A stretch of DNA of 64,000 nt from Streptomyces sp. NBC_00162 (GTDB taxonomy: Bacteria; Actinomycetota; Actinomycetes; Streptomycetales; Streptomycetaceae). The DNA lies in NCBI RefSeq assembly GCF_024611995.1, contig NZ_CP102509.1:3534001-3598000 (forward strand), in the 5' to 3' direction. Below, one piece after another: positions 62,454 to 64,000 of the stretch (position 1 is the stretch's first letter; every line of letters starts with the position of its first letter). A program made the position numbers and the translations under genes. The notes under the pieces were generated by a model, which was given only the letters and a program-made list of their open reading frames with translations, was not told the origin of the DNA and searched no databases.

Positions 62454-64000
62454 GTGAACCGCATACGCTCCCTCGCCTTCCTCGCCGCCGCCACCCTCAC
62501 CGCGGGCGGCCTCACCGCCCTCGCCACCGGCACCGCGCAGGCCGCGGACGTCAACGTCGCCCGAAACGGCGGCTTCGAGTCCGGACTCGCCAACTGGTCC
62601 TGTTCCGCCGGAAGCGGCGCCTCCGTCTCCTCGCCGGTCTACGCCGGGTCCGGCGCCCTCAAGGGCACCCCGGCCGGATCCGACAACGCCCGCTGCAGCC
62701 AGACCGTCACGGTCAAGCCGAACTCGACGTACACGCTGAGCACGCAGGTCCAGGGCAGTTACGTCTACCTCGGCGCGACCGGGACCGGCACCCAGGACGT
62801 CTCCACCTGGACCCCCGGCTCGGGCGCGGGCTGGCAGAAGCTCTCCACCACCTTCACCACCGGCCCCAGCACCACCCAGGTCACCGTCTACACCCACGGC
62901 TGGTACGGCCAGCCGGCCTACGTCGTCGACGAGTTCAGCGTCTTCGGCCCGGACGGCGGCGGTGGCACGGACCCCGGCCCCTCCATCCCCGGCGCCCCGT
63001 CCGGGACCGCTGTTTCCGGACAGAGCTCGAGCGGGCTCACCCTTTCGTGGAACGCGGTCAGCGGGGCCACCGGCTATTACGTGTATCAGGACGGCGTCCG
63101 CATCCGTACGGTGTCCTCGGCGAGCGCCCAGATCACCGGGCTCGCAGCCTCGACCTCGTACTCCTTCCAGGTGAGCGCGTACAACGCGGCGGGCGAGGGC
63201 CCCAAGTCCGCGGCCGTCACCGGCACCACGACCGGCGGCGGAGGGCCGAACCCGAACCCGGCCGTCCCCAAGCACGCGCTGACCGGCTACTGGCAGAACT
63301 TCAACAACGGCGCGACCGTCCAGAAGATCTCCGACGTCTCCTCGCAGTACGACATCATCGCCGTCTCCTTCGCCGACGCCACGACCACACCCGGCGCCAT
63401 CACCTTCAACCTCGACTCGGCCGGTCTCGGCGGCTACACCGTCGCCCAGTTCAAGTCGGACATCGCCGCGAAGAAGGCGGCCGGCAAGTCCGTCATCCTC
63501 TCCATCGGCGGCGAGAAGGGCACGATCTCGGTCAATGACTCCACCTCCGCCACCAACCTCGCGAACTCGGCGTACGCGCTGATGCAGGAGTACGGCTTCT
63601 CCGGCATCGACATCGACCTGGAGAACGGCCTCAACCCGACCTACATGACGCAGGCCCTGCGCGCGCTCTCGGCGAAGGCGGGCTCCTCGCTCGTCATCAC
63701 CATGGCCCCGCAGACCATCGACATGCAGTCCACGCAGGGCGGCTACTTCAAGACGGCGCTCAACATCAAGGACATCCTCACCGTCGTGAACATGCAGTAC
63801 TACAACAGCGGCTCGATGAACGGCTGCGACGGGAACGTCTACTCCCAGGGCTCGGTGGACTTCCTCACCGCCCTCGCCTGCATCCAGCTGGAGGGCGGCC
63901 TCGACCCCTCCCAGGTGGGCATCGGTGTGCCGGCCTCGCCGAGCGGAGCGGGCAGCGGCTACGTCTCCCCGACCGTCGTCAACAACGCCCTGGACTGTCT
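62454..64000 (+). CDS. Secreted GH18 chitinase with CBM and fibronectin type III domains (3' end outside the window)
   Basis: The reading frame is open to the window edge, so only the first 515 codons are visible. A signal peptide (residues 1-31, TAQA end) is followed by a carbohydrate-binding domain (about 32-165, VARNGGFESGLANW), a FnIII domain (about 178-262) and the start of a GH18 barrel (YWQNFNNG onward). The catalytic motif is SGIDIDLEN with Glu390 as proton donor, and QYYNSG follows. GTG 62454 has CCGGAG upstream. Expected to hydrolyse extracellular chitin. Confidence 0.93.
   Translation, partial: MNRIRSLAFLAAATLTAGGLTALATGTAQAADVNVARNGGFESGLANWSCSAGSGASVSSPVYAGSGALKGTPAGSDNARCSQTVTVKPNSTYTLSTQVQGSYVYLGATGTGTQDVSTWTPGSGAGWQKLSTTFTTGPSTTQVTVYTHGWYGQPAYVVDEFSVFGPDGGGGTDPGPSIPGAPSGTAVSGQSSSGLTLSWNAVSGATGYYVYQDGVRIRTVSSASAQITGLAASTSYSFQVSAYNAAGEGPKSAAVTGTTTGGGGPNPNPAVPKHALTGYWQNFNNGATVQKISDVSSQYDIIAVSFADATTTPGAITFNLDSAGLGGYTVAQFKSDIAAKKAAGKSVILSIGGEKGTISVNDSTSATNLANSAYALMQEYGFSGIDIDLENGLNPTYMTQALRALSAKAGSSLVITMAPQTIDMQSTQGGYFKTALNIKDILTVVNMQYYNSGSMNGCDGNVYSQGSVDFLTALACIQLEGGLDPSQVGIGVPASPSGAGSGYVSPTVVNNALDC

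Overview
The window looks like a stretch of Streptomyces chromosome. It is very GC-rich, codons mostly end in G or C, and many starts are GTG with GTGA or ATGA gene overlaps. Several families are typical of the genus: a WhiB-like protein, a WhiJ-type XRE/DUF397/ATPase group, a bldA-type TTA codon in a SpoIIE-like phosphatase gene, a chitinase behind a DasR-type site, and OxyR-AhpC-AhpD. No tRNA, rRNA, CRISPR array, insertion sequence or prophage was found. Everything here was read by eye from sequence; no database search was run, and family names come from remembered motifs.

Layout. 0-6 kb holds core metabolism: an APC permease, xseA and xseB, a nitroreductase-type malonic semialdehyde reductase, a DUF4245 protein, glpX and a WhiB-like protein. 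6-18 kb holds a DUF1707 protein, a class I fumarase, a small toxin-antitoxin-like pair, a GDPD phosphodiesterase, a secreted SGNH hydrolase with a ricin domain, the class II fumarase FumC, a DUF402 protein, a SpoIIE-type phosphatase and a catalase. 18-30 kb holds a class A penicillin-binding protein, an SPFH protein coupled to a ribbon-helix-helix protein, a PadR-controlled ABC exporter, oxyR divergent from ahpCD, and an AI-2E-type permease. 30-44 kb holds a secreted SLT lytic transglycosylase, PhoH, a cis-prenyl transferase, an aldo/keto reductase, a prepilin peptidase, an orphan sugar-type binding lipoprotein, a polysaccharide deacetylase, and two divergent TetR-controlled units with clear operator palindromes.

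44.5-50.5 kb is the main accessory region. It is a minus-strand type VII secretion cassette: two small ESAT-6/WXG100-like proteins, a DUF6507 protein, and a 763-residue modular protein whose C-terminus carries the R / S-T-S / E-x-E residues of an ADP-ribosyltransferase toxin. A candidate immunity gene overlaps the toxin gene, followed by a T7SS-associated protein and two unrecognised proteins. This is the best candidate for an incompletely described system in the window. Next to it is a WhiJ-like regulatory triad with a degenerate ATPase.

52.4-62.1 kb is a compact minus-strand Flp/Tad pilus locus: a zinc-ribbon protein, a CpaB-like SAF protein, CpaE/TadZ, two TadE pseudopilins, TadA, TadB, TadC, a LuxR-type response regulator, the Flp pilin, a TadG-like protein, a lipoprotein and an OmpA-domain protein. 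No outer-membrane secretin gene is seen, as expected for a monoderm. The prepilin peptidase this pilus would need sits 18 kb away at 34.8 kb. The window ends inside a GH18 chitinase.
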